Part shown: in pieces, positions 49,822 to 62,475 of the stretch
Position numbering within the stretch: the first letter of the stretch is position 1
How the letters are laid out: every line of letters starts with the position of its first letter
Origin: Phlebotomus papatasi
Lineage: Eukaryota; Arthropoda; Insecta; Diptera; Psychodidae
NCBI RefSeq assembly: GCF_024763615.1
Contig: NW_026604850.1
Coordinates: 42,989 to 106,988 of the forward strand
Reading direction: 5' to 3'
DNA length: 64,000 nucleotides
Made by a program: the position numbers and the translations under genes
The notes under the pieces: model-generated
What the model was told of the DNA's origin: nothing
Seen by the model: the letters and a program-made list of their open reading frames with translations, nothing else
The model's database searches: none

Positions 49822-52800
49822 TTGGGAGTTTTTTTTTAATTTTTTAAAAATGCCAAAATCTGCTCTAGAAACCGCAATTCTTAAAATTTCTCAATGAAAA
49901 TCACATTAGAATACTTCAAATAATTCTAACAATCAATTAATATCTTTAGTTGAATTTTTTCTTGGAAAAATTCCCATTAAAAATCATCATGATCCCACCC
50001 TTGGGAGTTTTTTTTTAATTTTTTAAAAATGCCAAAATCTGCTCTAGAAACCGCAATTCTTAAAATTTCTCAATGAAAATCACATTAGAATACTTCAAAT
50101 AATTCTAACAATCAATTAATATCTTTAGTTGAATTTTTTCTTGGAAAAATTCCCATTAAAAATCATCATGATCCCACCCTTGGGAGTTTTTTTTTAATTT
50201 TTTAAAAATGCCAAAATCTGCTCTAGAAACCGCAATTCTTAAAATTTCTCAATGAAAATCACATTAGAATACTTCAAATAATTCTAACAATCAATTAATA
50301 TCTTTAGTTGAATTTTTTCTTGGAAAAATTCCCATTAAAAATCATCATGATCCCACCCTTGGGAGTTTTTTTTTTAATTTTTTAAAAATGCCAAAATCTG
50401 CTCTAGAAACCGCAATTCTTAAAATTTCTCAATGAAAATCACATTAGAATACTTCAAATAATTCTAACAATCAATTAATATCTTTAGTTGAATTTTTTCT
50501 TGGAAAAATTCCCATTAAAAATCATCATGATCCCACCCTTGGGAGTTTTTTTTTAATTTTTTAAAAATGCCAAAATCTGCTCTAGAAACCACAATTCTTA
50601 AAATTTCTCAATGAAAATCACATTAGAATACTTCAAATAATTCTAACAATCAATTAATATCTTTAGTTGAATTTTTTCTTGGAAAAATTCCCATTAAAAA
50701 TCATCATGATCCCACCCTTGGGAGTTTTTTTTAATTTTTTAAAAATGCCAAGATCTGCTCTAGAAACCGCAATTCTTAAAATTTCTCAATGAAAATCACA
50801 TTAGAATACTTCAAATAATTCTACCAATCAATTAATATCTTTAGTTGAATTTTTTCTTGGAAAAATTCCCATTAAAAATCATCATGATCCCACCCTTGGG
50901 AGTTTTTTTTTAATTTTTTAAAAATGCCAAAATCTGCTCTAGAAACCGCAATTCTTAAAATTTCTCAATGAAAATCACATTAGAATACTTCAAATAATTC
51001 TAACAATCAATTAATATCTTTAGTTGAATTTTTTCTTGGAAAAATTCCCACAAAAAATCATTATGATCCCACCCTTGGGAGTTTTTTTTAATTTTTTAAA
51101 AATGCCAAAATCTGCTCTAGAAACCGCAATTCTTGAAATTTCTCAATGAAAATCACATTAGAATACTTCAAATAATTCTAACAATCAATTAATATCTTTA
51201 GTTGAATTTTTTCTTGGAAAAATTCCCATTAAAAATCATCATGATCCCACCCTTGGGAGTTTTTTTTTTATTTTTTAAAAATGCCAAAATCTGCTCTAGA
51301 AACCGCAATTCTTAAAATTTCTCAATGAAAATCACATTAGAATACTTCAAATAATTCTAACAATCAATTAATATCATTAGTTGAATTTTTTCTTGGAAAA
51401 ATTCCCATTAAAAATCATCATGATCCCACCCTTGGGAGTTTTTTTTTTAATTTTTTAAAAATGCCAAAATCTGCTCTAGAAACCGCAATTCTTAAAATTT
51501 CTCAATGAAAATCACATTAGAATACTTCAAATAATTCTAACAATCAATTAATATCTTTAGTTGAATTTTTTCTTGGAAAAATTCCCATTAAAAATCATCA
51601 TGATCCCACCCTTGGGAGTTTTTTTTTAATTTTTTAAAAATGCCAAAATCTGCTCTAGAAACCGCAATTCTTAAAATTTCTCAATGAAAATCACATTAGA
51701 ATACTTCAAATAATTCTAACAATCAATTAATATCTTTAGTTGAATTTTTTCTTGGAAAAATTCCCATTAAAAATCATCATGATCCCACCCTTGGGAGTTT
51801 TTTTTTAATTTTTTAAAAATGCCAAAATCTGCTCTATAAACCGCAATTCTTAAAATTTCTCAATGAAAATCACATTAGAATACTTCAAATAATTCTACCA
51901 ATCAATTAATATCATTAGTTGAATTTTTTCTTGGAAAAATTCCCATTAAAAATCATCATGATCCCACCCTTGGGAGTTTTTTTTTAATTTTTTAAAAATG
52001 CCAAAATCTGCTCTAGAAACCGCAATTCTTAAAATTTCTCAATGAAAATCACATTAGAATACTTCAAATAATTCTACCAATCAATTAATATCTTTAGTTG
52101 AATTTTTTCTTGGAAATATTCCCATTAAAAATCATCATGATCCCACCCTTGGGAGTTTTTTTTTAATTTTTTAAAAATGCCAAAATCTGCTCTAGAAACC
52201 GCAATTCTTAAAATTTCTCAATGAAAATCACATTATAATACTTCAAATAATTCTAACAATCAATTAATATCTTTAGTTGAATTTTTTCTTGGAAAAATTC
52301 CCATTAAAAATCATCATGATCCCACCCTTGGGAGTTTTTTTTTTAATTTTTTAAAAATGCCAAAATCTGCTCTAGAAACCGCAATTCTTAAAATTTCTCA
52401 ATGAAAATCACATTAGAATACTTCAAATAATTCTAACAATCAATTAATATCTTTAGTTGAATTTTTTCTTGGAAAAATTCCCATTAAAAATCATTATGAT
52501 CCCACCCTTGGGAGTTTTTTTTTAATTTTTTAAAAATGCCAAAATCTGCTCTAGAAACCGCAATTCTTAAAATTTCTCAATGAAAATCACATTAGAATAC
52601 TTCAAATAATTCTAACAATCAATTAATATCTTTAGTTGAATTTTTTCTTGGAAAAATTCCCATTAAAAATCATCATGATCCCACCCTTGGGAGTTTTTTT
52701 TTAATTTTTTAAAAATGCCAAAATCTGCTCTAGAAACCGCAATTCTTAAAATTTCTCAATGAAAATCACATTAGAATACTTCAAATAATTCTACCAATCA

Positions 52801-53045
52801 ATTAATATCTTTAGTTGAATTTTTTCTTGGAAAAATTCCCATTAAAAATCATCATGATCCCACCCTTGGGAGTTTTTTTTTTAATTTTTTAAAAATGCCA
52901 AAATCTGCTCTAGAAACCGCAATTCTTAAAATTTCTCAATGAAAATCACATTAGAATACTTCAAATAATTCTAACAATCAATTAATATCTTTAGTTGAAT
53001 TTTTTCTTGGAAAAATTCCCATTAAAAATCATCATGATCCCACCC

Positions 53046-53231
53046 TTGGGAGTTTTTTTTTAATTTTTTAAAAATGCCAAAATCTGCTCTATCTGCTCTA
53101 AACCGCAATTCTTAAAATTTCTCAATGAAAATCACATTAGAATACTTCAAATAATTCTAACAATCAATTAATATCTTTAGTTGAATTTTTTCTTGGAAAA
53201 ATTCCCATTAAAAATCATCATGATCCCACCC
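53046..53231 (+). repeat. Unit with short duplication, 186 bp
   Basis: CTGCTCTATCTGCTCTAAACC (about 53084-53104) duplicates TCTGCTCTA and loses G47, so the XbaI site is absent. It is a slippage-like event and marks the left edge of the second rearrangement-rich zone. Confidence 0.88.
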
Positions 53232-53410
53232 TTGGGAGTTTTTTTTTAATTTTTTAAAAATGCCAAAATCTGCTCTAGAAACCGCAATTCTTAAAATTTC
53301 TCAATGAAAATCACATTAGAATACTTCAAATAATTCTAACAATCAATTAATATCTTTAGTTGAATTTTTTCTTGGAAAAATTCCCATTAAAAATCATCAT
53401 GATCCCACCC

Positions 53411-53727
53411 ATGCCAAAATCTGCTCTAGAAACCGGGAATACTTCAAATAATTCTAATTTCTCAATCAATTAATATCTTTAGTTGAATTTTTTCTTGGAA
53501 AAATTCCCATTAAAAATCATCATGATCCCACCCTTGGGAGTTTTTTTTTAATTTTTTAAAAATTTTTTTTTAAAAAATGCCAAAATCTGCTCTAGAAACC
53601 GCAATTCTTAAAATTTCTCAATGAAAATCACATTAGAATACTTCAAATAATTCTAACAATCAATTAATATCTTTAGTTGAATTTTTTCTTGGAAAAATTC
53701 CCATTAAAAATCATCATGATCCCACCC
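53411..53727 (+). repeat. Two rearranged units (123 and 194 bp)
   Basis: GATCCCACCC at 53410 is joined directly to ATGCCAAAATC, skipping the TTGGGAG-T tract start; the unit continues to GAAACCGGGAATACTTC (a deletion to GAATAC) and then AATTCTAATTTCTCAATC. The next unit, 53534-53727, repeats the tract region: TTTTTTAAAAA, then T9, then A6TGCC. A similar CACCC-TGCC junction lies at 58707. Confidence 0.88.
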
Positions 53728-54085
53728 TTGGGAGTTTTTTTTTAATTTTTTAAAAATGCCAAAATCTGCTCTAGAAACCGCAATTCTTAAAATTTCTCAA
53801 TGAAAATCACATTAGAATACTTCAAATAATTCTAACAATCAATTAATATCTTTAGTTGAATTTTTTCTTGGAAAAATTCAGATTAAAAATCATCATGATC
53901 CGACCCTTGGGAGTTTTTTTTTAATTTTTTAAAAATGCCAAAATCTGCTCTAGAAACCGCAATTCTTAAAATTTCTCAATGAAAATCACATTAGAATACT
54001 TCAAATAATTCTAACAATCAATTAATATCTTTAGTTGAATTTTTTCTTGGAAAAATTCCCATTAAAAATCATCATGATCCCACCC

Positions 54086-54819
54086 TTGGAAGTTTTTTTT
54101 TAATTTTTTAAAAATGCCAAAATCTGCTCTAGAAACCGCAATTCTTAAAATTTCTCATTGAAAATCACATTAGAATACTTCAAATAATTCTACCAATCAA
54201 TTAATATCTTTAGTTGAATTTTTTCTTGGAAAAATTCCCATTAAAAATCATCATGATCCCACCCTTGGGAGTTTTTTTTTAATTTTTTGAAAAAATGCCA
54301 AAATCTGCTCTAGAAGCCGCAATTCTTAAAATTTCTCAATGAAAATCACATTAGAATACTTCAAATAATTCTAACAATCAATTAATATCTTTAGTTGAAT
54401 TTTTTCTTGGAAAAATTCCCATTAAAAATCATCATGATCCCACCCTTGGGAGTTTTTTTTTTAATTTTTTAAAAATGCCAAAATCTGCTCTAGAAACCGC
54501 AATTCTTAAAATTTCTCAATGAAAATCACATTAGAATACTTCAAATAATTCTAACAATCAATTAATATCTTTAGTTGAATTTTTTCTTGGAAAAATTCCC
54601 ATTAAAAATCATCATGATCCCACCCTTGGAAGTTTTTTTTTAATTTTTTAAAAATGCCAAAATCTGCTCTAGAAACCGCAATTCTTAAAATTTCTCATTG
54701 AAAATCACATTAGAATACTTCAAATAATTCTACCAATCAATTAATATCTTTAGTTGAATTTTTTCTTGGAAAAATTCCCATTAAAAAAATTCCCATTAAA
54801 AATCATCATGATCCCACCC
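54086..54819 (+). repeat. Trimer HOR with TTGGAAG/CTCATTG unit, 1.4 copies
   Basis: Unit 54086 (TTGGAAG, CTCATTG, A108C), 54265 (TTTTTTGAAAAAATGCC, AGAAGCCGC), 54446 (T10), then again 54626 (TTGGAAG, CTCATTG, A108C). The spacing is 540 bp. The second TTGGAAG unit (54626-54819, 194 bp) also has a 15-bp duplication around TTAAAAAAATTCCCATTAA. A third TTGGAAG/CTCATTG unit is at 56732. Confidence 0.87.
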
Positions 54820-55175
54820 TTGGGAGTTTTTTTTAATTTTTTAAAAATGCCAAAATCTGCTCTAGAAACCGCAATTCTTAAAATTTCTCAATGAAAATCA
54901 CATTAGAATACTTCAAATAATTCTACCAATCAATTAATATCATTAGTTGAATTTTTTCTTGGAAAAATTCCCACCAAAAATCATTATGATCTCACCCTTG
55001 GGAGTTTTTTTTAATTTTTTAAAAATGCCAAAATCTGCTCTAGAAACCGCAATTCTTAAAATTTCTCAATGAAAATCACATTAGAATACTTCAAATAATT
55101 CTAACAATCAATTAATATCATTAGTTGAATTTTTTCTTGGAAAAATTCCCATTAAAAATCATCATGATCCCACCC
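54820..55175 (+). repeat. GATCTCACCC dimer, copy 2
   Basis: The unit at 54820 (T8, A108C, T124A, CACCA/CATTAT, GATCTCACCC) is followed by the one at 54998 (T8, T124A, CATTA). This matches 43377-43733, 11.4 kb upstream, and 60127-60483, 5.3 kb downstream, including the CTC in place of CCC. Confidence 0.85.
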
Positions 55176-56069
55176 TTGGGAGTTTTTTTTTAATTTTTTA
55201 AAAATGCCAAAATCTGCTCTAGAAACCGCAATTCTTAAAATTTCTCAATGAAAATCACATTAGAATACTTCAAATAATTCTAACAATCAATTAATATCTT
55301 TAGTTGAATTTTTTCTTGGAAAAATTCCCACCAAAAATCATTATGATCCCACCCTTGGGAGTTTTTTTTAATTTTTTAAAAATGCCAAAATCTGCTCTAG
55401 AAACCGCGATTCTTAAAATTTCTCAATGAAAATCACATTAGAATACTTCAAATAATTCTAACAATCAATTAATATCTTTAGTTGAATTTTTTCTTGGAAA
55501 AATTCCCATTAAAAATCATCATGATCCCACCCTTGGGAGTTTTTTTTTAATTTTTTAAAAATGCCAAAATCTGCTCTAGAAACCGCAATTCTTAAAATTT
55601 CTCAATGAAAATCACATTAGAATACTTCAAATAATTCTAACAATCAATTAATATCTTTAGTTGAATTTTTTCTTGGAAAAATTCCCATTAAAAATCATCA
55701 TGATCCCACCCTTGGGAGTTTTTTTTTAATTTTTTAAAAATGCCAAAATCTGCTCTAGAAACCGCAATTCTTAAAATTTCTCAATGAAAATCACATTAGA
55801 ATACTTCAAATAATTCTAACAATCAATTAATATCTTTAGTTGAATTTTTTCTTGGAAAAATTCCCATTAAAAATCATCATGATCCCACCCTTGGAAGTTT
55901 TTTTTTAATTTTTTAAAAATGCCAAAATCTGCTCTAGAAACCGCAATTCTTAAAATTTCTCAATGAAAATCACATTAGAATACTTCAAATAATTCTAACA
56001 ATCAATTAATATCTTTAGTTGAATTTTTTCTTGGAAAAATTCCCATTAAAAATCATCATGATCCCACCC

Positions 56070-56372
56070 TTGGGAGTTTTTTTTTAATTTTTTAAAAATG
56101 CCAAAATCTGCTCTAGAAACCGCAATTCTTAAAATTTCTCAATGAAAATCACATTAGAATACTTCAAATAATTCTAACAATCAATTAATATCTTTAGTTG
56201 AATTTTTTCTTGGAAAAATTCCCATTAAAAATCAATGATCCCACCCTTGGGAGTTTTTTTTTAATTTTTTAAAAATGCCAAAATCTGCTCTAAAAATTTC
56301 TCAATGAAAATCACATTAGATCTTCAAATAATTCACAATCAATTAATATCTTTAGTTGGGATGATCCCACCC
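56070..56372 (+). repeat. Two deleted units (177 and 126 bp)
   Basis: The unit 56070-56246 lost CAT from CATCATGAT. The unit 56247-56372 has at least four deletions: CTCTAAAAATTTC (middle left lost), TTAGATCTTC, AATTCACAATC, and AGTTGGGATGATCCC (GAATTTTTTC through CATC lost). Several small deletions in one unit resemble the eroded unit at 4457. Confidence 0.88.
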
Positions 56373-56731
56373 TTGGGAGTTTTTTTTTAATTTTTTAAAA
56401 ATGCCAAAATCTGCTCTAGAAACCGCAATTCTTAAAATTTCTCAATGAAAATCACATTAGAATACTTCAAATAATTCTAACAATCAATTAATATCTTTAG
56501 TTGAATTTTTTCTTGGAAAAATTCCCATTAAAAATCATCATGATCCCACCCTTGGGAGTTTTTTTTTTAATTTTTTAAAAATGCCAAAATCTGCTCTAGA
56601 AACCGCAATTCTTAAAATTTCTCAATGAAAATCACATTAGAATACTTCAAATAATTCTAACAATCAATTAATATCTTTAGTTGAATTTTTTCTTGGAAAA
56701 ATTCCCATTAAAAATCATCATGATCCCACCC

Positions 56732-57822
56732 TTGGAAGTTTTTTTTTAATTTTTTAAAAATGCCAAAATCTGCTCTAGAAACCGCAATTCTTAAAATTTC
56801 TCATTGAAAATCACATTAGAATACTTCAAATAATTCTACCAATCAATTAATATCTTTAGTTGAATTTTTTCTTGGAAAAATTCCCATTAAAAATCATCAT
56901 GATCCCACCCTTGGGAGTTTTTTTTTAATTTTTTAAAAATGCCAAAATCTGCTCTAGAAACCGCAATTCTTAAAATTTCTCAATGAAAATCACATTAGAA
57001 TACTTCAAATAATTCTACCAATCAATTAATATCTTTAGTTGAATTTTTTCTTGGAAAAATTCCCATTAAAAATCATCATGATCCCACCCTTGGGAGTTTT
57101 TTTTTAATTTTTTAAAAATGCCAAAATCTGCTCTAGAAACCGCAATTCTTAAAATTTCTCAATGAAAATCACATTAGAATACTTCAAATAATTCTAACAA
57201 TCAATTAATATCTTGGGAGTTTTTTTTTTAATTAGTTGAATTTTTTCTTGGAAAAATTCCCATTAAAAATCATCATGATCCCACCCTTGGGAGTTTTTTT
57301 TTAATTTTTTAAAAATGCCAAAATCTGCTCTAGAAACCGCAATTCTTAAAATTTCTCAATGAAAATCACATTAGAATACTTCAAATAATTCTAACAATCA
57401 ATTAATATCTTTAGTTGAATTTTTTCTTGGAAAAATTCCCACCAAAAATCATTATGATCCCACCCTTGGGAGTTTTTTTTAATTTTTTAAAAATGCCAAA
57501 ATCTGCTCTAGAAACCGCGATTCTTAAAATTTCTCAATGAAAATCACATTAGAATACTTCAAATAATTCTAACAATCAATTAATATCTTTAGTTGAATTT
57601 TTTCTTGGAAAAATTCCCATTAAAAATCATCATGATCCCACCCTTGGGAGTTTTTTTTTAATTTTTTAAAAATGCCAAAATCTGCTCTAGAAACCGCAAT
57701 TCTTAAAATTTCTCAATGAAAATCACATTAGAATACTTCAAATAATTCTAACAATCAATTAATATCTTTAGTTGAATTTTTTCTTGGAAAAATTCCCATT
57801 AAAAATCATCATGATCCCACCC
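56732..57822 (+). repeat. ~2.11 kb HOR, copy 2 (partial)
   Basis: Units at 56732 (TTGGAAG, CTCATTG, A108C), 56911 (A108C), 57090 (rearranged, 197 bp), 57287 (CACCA/CATTAT), 57466 (T8, ACCGCGATTC) and 57644 line up with 54626 onward, unit for unit in number. ACCGCGATTC is found only in these two copies. After 57823 (A98T) the alignment is lost. Confidence 0.78.
57090..57286 (+). repeat. Rearranged unit, 197 bp
   Basis: AATATC is followed by TTGGGAG, a T10 run and AATTAGTTGAA (about 57213-57240). The left joint is the same as in the unit at 16679; the right joint differs (AATTAG here, ATTTTTTTAG there). Confidence 0.88.
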
Positions 57823-58538
57823 TTGGGAGTTTTTTTTTAATTTTTTAAAAATGCCAAAATCTGCTCTAGAAACCGCAATTCTTAAAATTTCTCAATGAAA
57901 ATCACATTAGAATACTTCATATAATTCTAACAATCAATTAATATCTTTAGTTGAATTTTTTCTTGGAAAAATTCCCATTAAAAATCATCATGATCCCACC
58001 CTTGGGAGTTTTTTTTTAATTTTTTAAAAATGCCAAAATCTGCTCTATAAACCGCAATTCTTAAAATTTCTCAATGAAAATCACATTAGAATACTTCAAA
58101 TAATCCTAACAATCAATTAATATCTTTAGTTGAATTTTTTCTTGGAAAAATTCCCATTAAAAATCATCATGATCCCACCCTTGGGAGTTTTTTTTTAATT
58201 TTTTAAAAATGCCAAAATCTGCTCTAGAAACCGCAATTCTTAAAATTTCTCAATGAAAATCACATTAGAATACTTCAAATAATTCTAACAATCAATTAAT
58301 ATCTTTAGTTGAATTTTTTCTTGGAAAAATTCCCATTAAAAATCATCATGATCCCACCCTTGGGAGTTTTTTTTTAATTTTTTAAAAATGCCAAAATCTG
58401 CTCTAGAAACCGCAATTCTTAAAATTTCTCAATGAAAATCACATTAGAATACTTCAAATAATTCTAACAATCAATTAATATCTTTAGTTGAATTTTTTCT
58501 TGGAAAAATTCCCATTAAAAATCATCATGATCCCACCC

Positions 58539-58857
58539 TTGGGAGTTTTTTTTTAATTTTTTTGCCAAAATCTGCTCTATAAACCGCAATTCTTAAAATT
58601 TCTCAATGAAAATCACATTAGAATACTTCAAATAATTCTACCAATCAATTAATATCTTTAGTTGAATCTTGGAAAAATTCCCATTAAAAATCATTATGAT
58701 CCCACCCTGCCAAAATCTGCTCTAGAAACCGCAATTCTTAAAATTTCTCAATGAAAATCACATTAGAATACTTCAAATAATTCTAACAATCAATTAATAT
58801 CTTTAGTTGAATTTTTTCTTGGAAAAATTCCCATTAAAAATCATCATGATCCCACCC
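58539..58857 (+). repeat. Two deleted units (169 and ~150 bp)
   Basis: In 58539-58707 the A5 before TGCC is lost (AATTTTTTTGCCAAAAT) and GAATTTTTTCTTGG is shortened to GAATCTTGG. GATCCCACCC then joins TGCCAAAATC directly at 58707/58708, so the next unit starts without TTGGGAG, T tract and A5. The first joint is identical at 62621. Confidence 0.9.
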
Positions 58858-59394
58858 TTGGGAGTTTTTTTTTAATTTTTTAAAAATGCCAAAATCTGCT
58901 CTATAAACCGCAATTCTTAAAATTTCTCAATGAAAATCACATTAGAATACTTCAAATAATTCTAACAATCAATTAATATCTTTAGTTGAATTTTTTCTTG
59001 GAAAAATTCCCATTAAAAATCATCATGATCCCACCCTTGGGAGTTTTTTTTTAATTTTTTAAAAATGCCAAAATCTGCTCTATAAACCGCAATTCTTAAA
59101 ATTTCTCAATGAAAATCACATTAGAATACTTCAAATAATTCTAACAATCAATTAATATCTTTAGTTGAATTTTTTCTTGGAAAAATTCCCATTAAAAATC
59201 ATCATGATCCCACCCTTGGGAGTTTTTTTTTAATTTTTTAAAAATGCCAAAATCTGCTCTATAAACCGCAATTCTTAAAATTTCTCAATGAAAATCACAT
59301 TAGAATACTTCAAATAATTCTACCAATCAATTAATATCTTTAGTTGAATTTTTTCTTGGAAAAATTCCCATTAAAAATCATTATGATCCCACCC

Positions 59395-59410
59395 TTGGGA
59401 GATCCCACCC
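59395..59410 (+). repeat. 16-bp tandem duplication at the unit boundary
   Basis: TTGGGAGATCCCACCC is followed by a normal TTGGGAG start, so ATCCCACCCTTGGGAG is present twice. Unlike the 189-bp variants at 36-42 kb, the second copy keeps GGGAG. It may be the intact form of that variant junction. Confidence 0.88.
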
Positions 59411-60126
59411 TTGGGAGTTTTTTTTTAATTTTTTAAAAATGCCAAAATCTGCTCTAGAAACCGCAATTCTTAAAATTTCTCAATGAAAATCACATTAGAA
59501 TACTTCAAATAATTCTAACAATCAATTAATATCTTTAGTTGAATTTTTTCTTGGAAAAATTCCCATTAAAAATCATCATGATCCCACCCTTGGGAGTTTT
59601 TTTTTAATTTTTTAAAAATGCCAAAATCTGCTCTAGAAACCGCAATTCTTAAAATTTCTCAATGAAAATCACATTAGAATACTTCAAATAATTCTAACAA
59701 TCAATTAATATCTTTAGTTGAATTTTTTCTTGGAAAAATTCCCATTAAAAATCATCATGATCCCACCCTTGGGAGTTTTTTTTTAATTTTTTAAAAATGC
59801 CAAAATCTGCTCTAGAAACCGCAATTCTTAAAATTTCTCAATGAAAATCACATTAGAATACTTCAAATAATTCTAACAATCAATTAATATCTTTAGTTGA
59901 ATTTTTTCTTGGAAAAATTCCCATTAAAAATCATCATGATCCCACCCTTGGGAGTTTTTTTTTAATTTTTTAAAAATGCCAAAATCTGCTCTAGAAACCG
60001 CAATTCTTAAAATTTCTCAATGAAAATCACATTAGAATACTTCAAATAATTCTAACAATCAATTAATATCTTTAGTTGAATTTTTTCTTGGAAAAATTCC
60101 CATTAAAAATCATCATGATCCCACCC

Positions 60127-60483
60127 TTGGGAGTTTTTTTTTAATTTTTTAAAAATGCCAAAATCTGCTCTAGAAACCGCAATTCTTAAAATTTCTCAAT
60201 GAAAATCACATTAGAATACTTCAAATAATTCTACCAATCAATTAATATCATTAGTTGAATTTTTTCTTGGAAAAATTCCCACCAAAAATCATTATGATCT
60301 CACCCTTGGGAGTTTTTTTTAATTTTTTAAAAATGCCAAAATCTGCTCTAGAAACCGCAATTCTTAAAATTTCTCAATGAAAATCACATTAGAATACTTC
60401 AAATAATTCTAACAATCAATTAATATCATTAGTTGAATTTTTTCTTGGAAAAATTCCCATTAAAAATCATCATGATCCCACCC
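60127..60483 (+). repeat. GATCTCACCC dimer, copy 3
   Basis: The unit at 60127 (A108C, T124A, CACCA/CATTAT, GATCTCACCC) is followed by the one at 60306 (T8, T124A, CATTA). It matches the dimers at 43377 and 54820. The unit after it (60484) is rearranged where the other copies have CACCA/CATTAT. Confidence 0.85.
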
Positions 60484-60857
60484 TTGGGAGTTTTTTTTTA
60501 ATTTTTTAAAAATGCCAAAATCTGCTCTAGAAACCGCAATTCTTAAAATTTCTCAATGAAAATCACATTAGAATACTTCAAATAATTCTAACAATCAATT
60601 AATATCTTTAGTTGAATTTTTTCTTGGAAAAATTCCCATCCTTGGAAAAATCATTATGATCCCACCCTTGGGAGTTTTTTTTTAATTTTTTAAAAATGCC
60701 AAAATCTGCTCTAGAAACCGCAATGAAAATCACATTCTTAAAATTTCTCAATGAAAATCACATTAGAATACTTCAAATAATTCTAACAATCAATTAATAT
60801 CTTTAGTTGAATTTTTTCTTGGAAAAATTCCCATTAAAAATCATCATGATCCCACCC
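60484..60857 (+). repeat. Two rearranged units (184 and 190 bp)
   Basis: The unit 60484-60667 has TTCCCATCCTTGGAAAAATC, a splice that repeats CTTGGAAAAA. The unit 60668-60857 has an 11-bp insertion, GAAAATCACAT, within CCGCAATTCTTAA at about 60724-60735; this is a copy of the word normally found 20-30 bases downstream, suggesting a short template switch. Confidence 0.88.
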
Positions 60858-61215
60858 TTGGGAGTTTTTTTTTAATTTTTTAAAAATGCCAAAATCTGCT
60901 CTAGAAACCGCAATTCTTAAAATTTCTCAATGAAAATCACATTAGAATACTTCAAATAATTCTAACAATCAATTAATATCTTTAGTTGAATTTTTTCTTG
61001 GAAAAATTCCCATTAAAAATCATCATGATCCCACCCTTGGGAGTTTTTTTTTAATTTTTTAAAAATGCCAAAATCTGCTCTAGAAACCGCAATTCTTAAA
61101 ATTTCTCAATGAAAATCACATTAGAATACTTCAAATAATTCTAACAATCAATTAATATCTTTAGTTGAATTTTTTCTTGGAAAAATTCCCATTAAAAATC
61201 ATCATGATCCCACCC

Positions 61216-61401
61216 TTGGGAGTTTTTTTTTAATTTTTTAAAAATGCCAAAATCTGCTCTATAAACCGCAATTCTTAAAATTTCTCAATGAAAATCACAT
61301 TAGAATACTTCAAATAATAACAATCTATATCAATCAATTAATATCTTTAGTTGAATTTTTTCTTGGAAAAATTCCCATTAAAAATCATCATGATCCCACC
61401 C
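61216..61401 (+). repeat. Unit with TATATC insertion, 186 bp
   Basis: CAAATAATTCTAACAATC is replaced by CAAATAATAACAATC followed by TATATCAATC (about 61308-61340), adding about 7 bp and removing the right arm of the dyad. The word CTATATCAATCAATT is shared with 41485, so the lesions may have a common origin. Confidence 0.85.
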
Positions 61402-62475
61402 TTGGGAGTTTTTTTTTAATTTTTTAAAAATGCCAAAATCTGCTCTAGAAACCGCAATTCTTAAAATTTCTCAATGAAAATCACATTAGAATACTTCAAA
61501 TAATTCTAACAATCAATTAATATCTTTAGTTGAATTTTTTCTTGGAAAAATTCCCATTAAAAATCATCATGATCCCACCCTTGGGAGTTTTTTTTTAATT
61601 TTTTAAAAATGCCAAAATCTGCTCTAGAAACCGCAATTCTTAAAATTTCTCAATGAAAATCACATTAGAATACTTCAAATAATTCTAACAATCAATTAAT
61701 ATCTTTAGTTGAATTTTTTCTTGGAAAAATTCCCATTAAAAATCATCATGATCCCACCCTTGGGAGTTTTTTTTTAATTTTTTAAAAATGCCAAAATCTG
61801 CTCTAGAAACCGCAATTCTTAAAATTTCTCAATGAAAATCACATTAGAATACTTCAAATAATTCTAACAATCAATTAATATCTTTAGTTGAATTTTTTCT
61901 TGGAAAAATTCCCATTAAAAATCATCATGATCCCACCCTTGGGAGTTTTTTTTTAATTTTTTAAAAATGCCAAAATCTGCTCTAGAAACCGCAATTCTTA
62001 AAATTTCTCAATGAAAATCACATTAGAATACTTCAAATAATTCTACCAATCAATTAATATCTTTAGTTGAATTTTTTCTTGGAAAAATTCCCATTAAAAA
62101 TCATCATGATCCCACCCTTGGGAGTTTTTTTTTAATTTTTTAAAAATGCCAAAATCTGCTCTAGAAACCGCAATTCTTAAAATTTCTCAATGAAAATCAC
62201 ATTAGAATACTTCAAATAATTCTACCAATCAATTAATATCTTTAGTTGAATTTTTTCTTGGAAAAATTCCCATTAAAAATCATCATGATCCCACCCTTGG
62301 GAGTTTTTTTTTAATTTTTTAAAAATGCCAAAATCTGCTCTAGAAACCGCAATTCTTAAAATTTCTCAATGAAAATCACATTAGAATACTTCAAATAATT
62401 CTACCAATCAATTAATATCTTTAGTTGAATTTTTTCTTGGAAAAATTCCCATTAAAAATCATCATGATCCCACCC

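Larger units (their letters stand above)
43198..53045 (+). repeat. Clean stretch of array without rearranged units
   Basis: In this stretch of nearly 10 kb I find only single-base changes and T-tract changes: for example AATTTTTAAAAAATGCC (43218), CATATAATTTTAAC (44370), CTAAAAATC (45807), AAAATTCATC (46400), CTCAATAAAAATC (47744), CCAAGATCTG (50748), CCCACAAAAAATCATTAT (51047), GGAAATATTCCC (52115) and CATTATAATAC (52231). It contains the T141G module at 47494, the trimer HOR at 48747 and the dimer at 43377. Confidence 0.8.
54626..56731 (+). repeat. ~2.11 kb HOR, copy 1
   Basis: It starts at the TTGGAAG/CTCATTG unit. After the GATCTCACCC dimer (54820-55175) come 55176 (CACCA/CATTAT) and 55355 (T8, ACCGCGATTC). 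The same landmarks return at 56732 (TTGGAAG/CTCATTG), 57287 (CACCA/CATTAT) and 57466 (T8, ACCGCGATTC), 2106-2111 bp later. The two units between differ, so conversion or replacement occurred inside the repeat. Confidence 0.78.
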
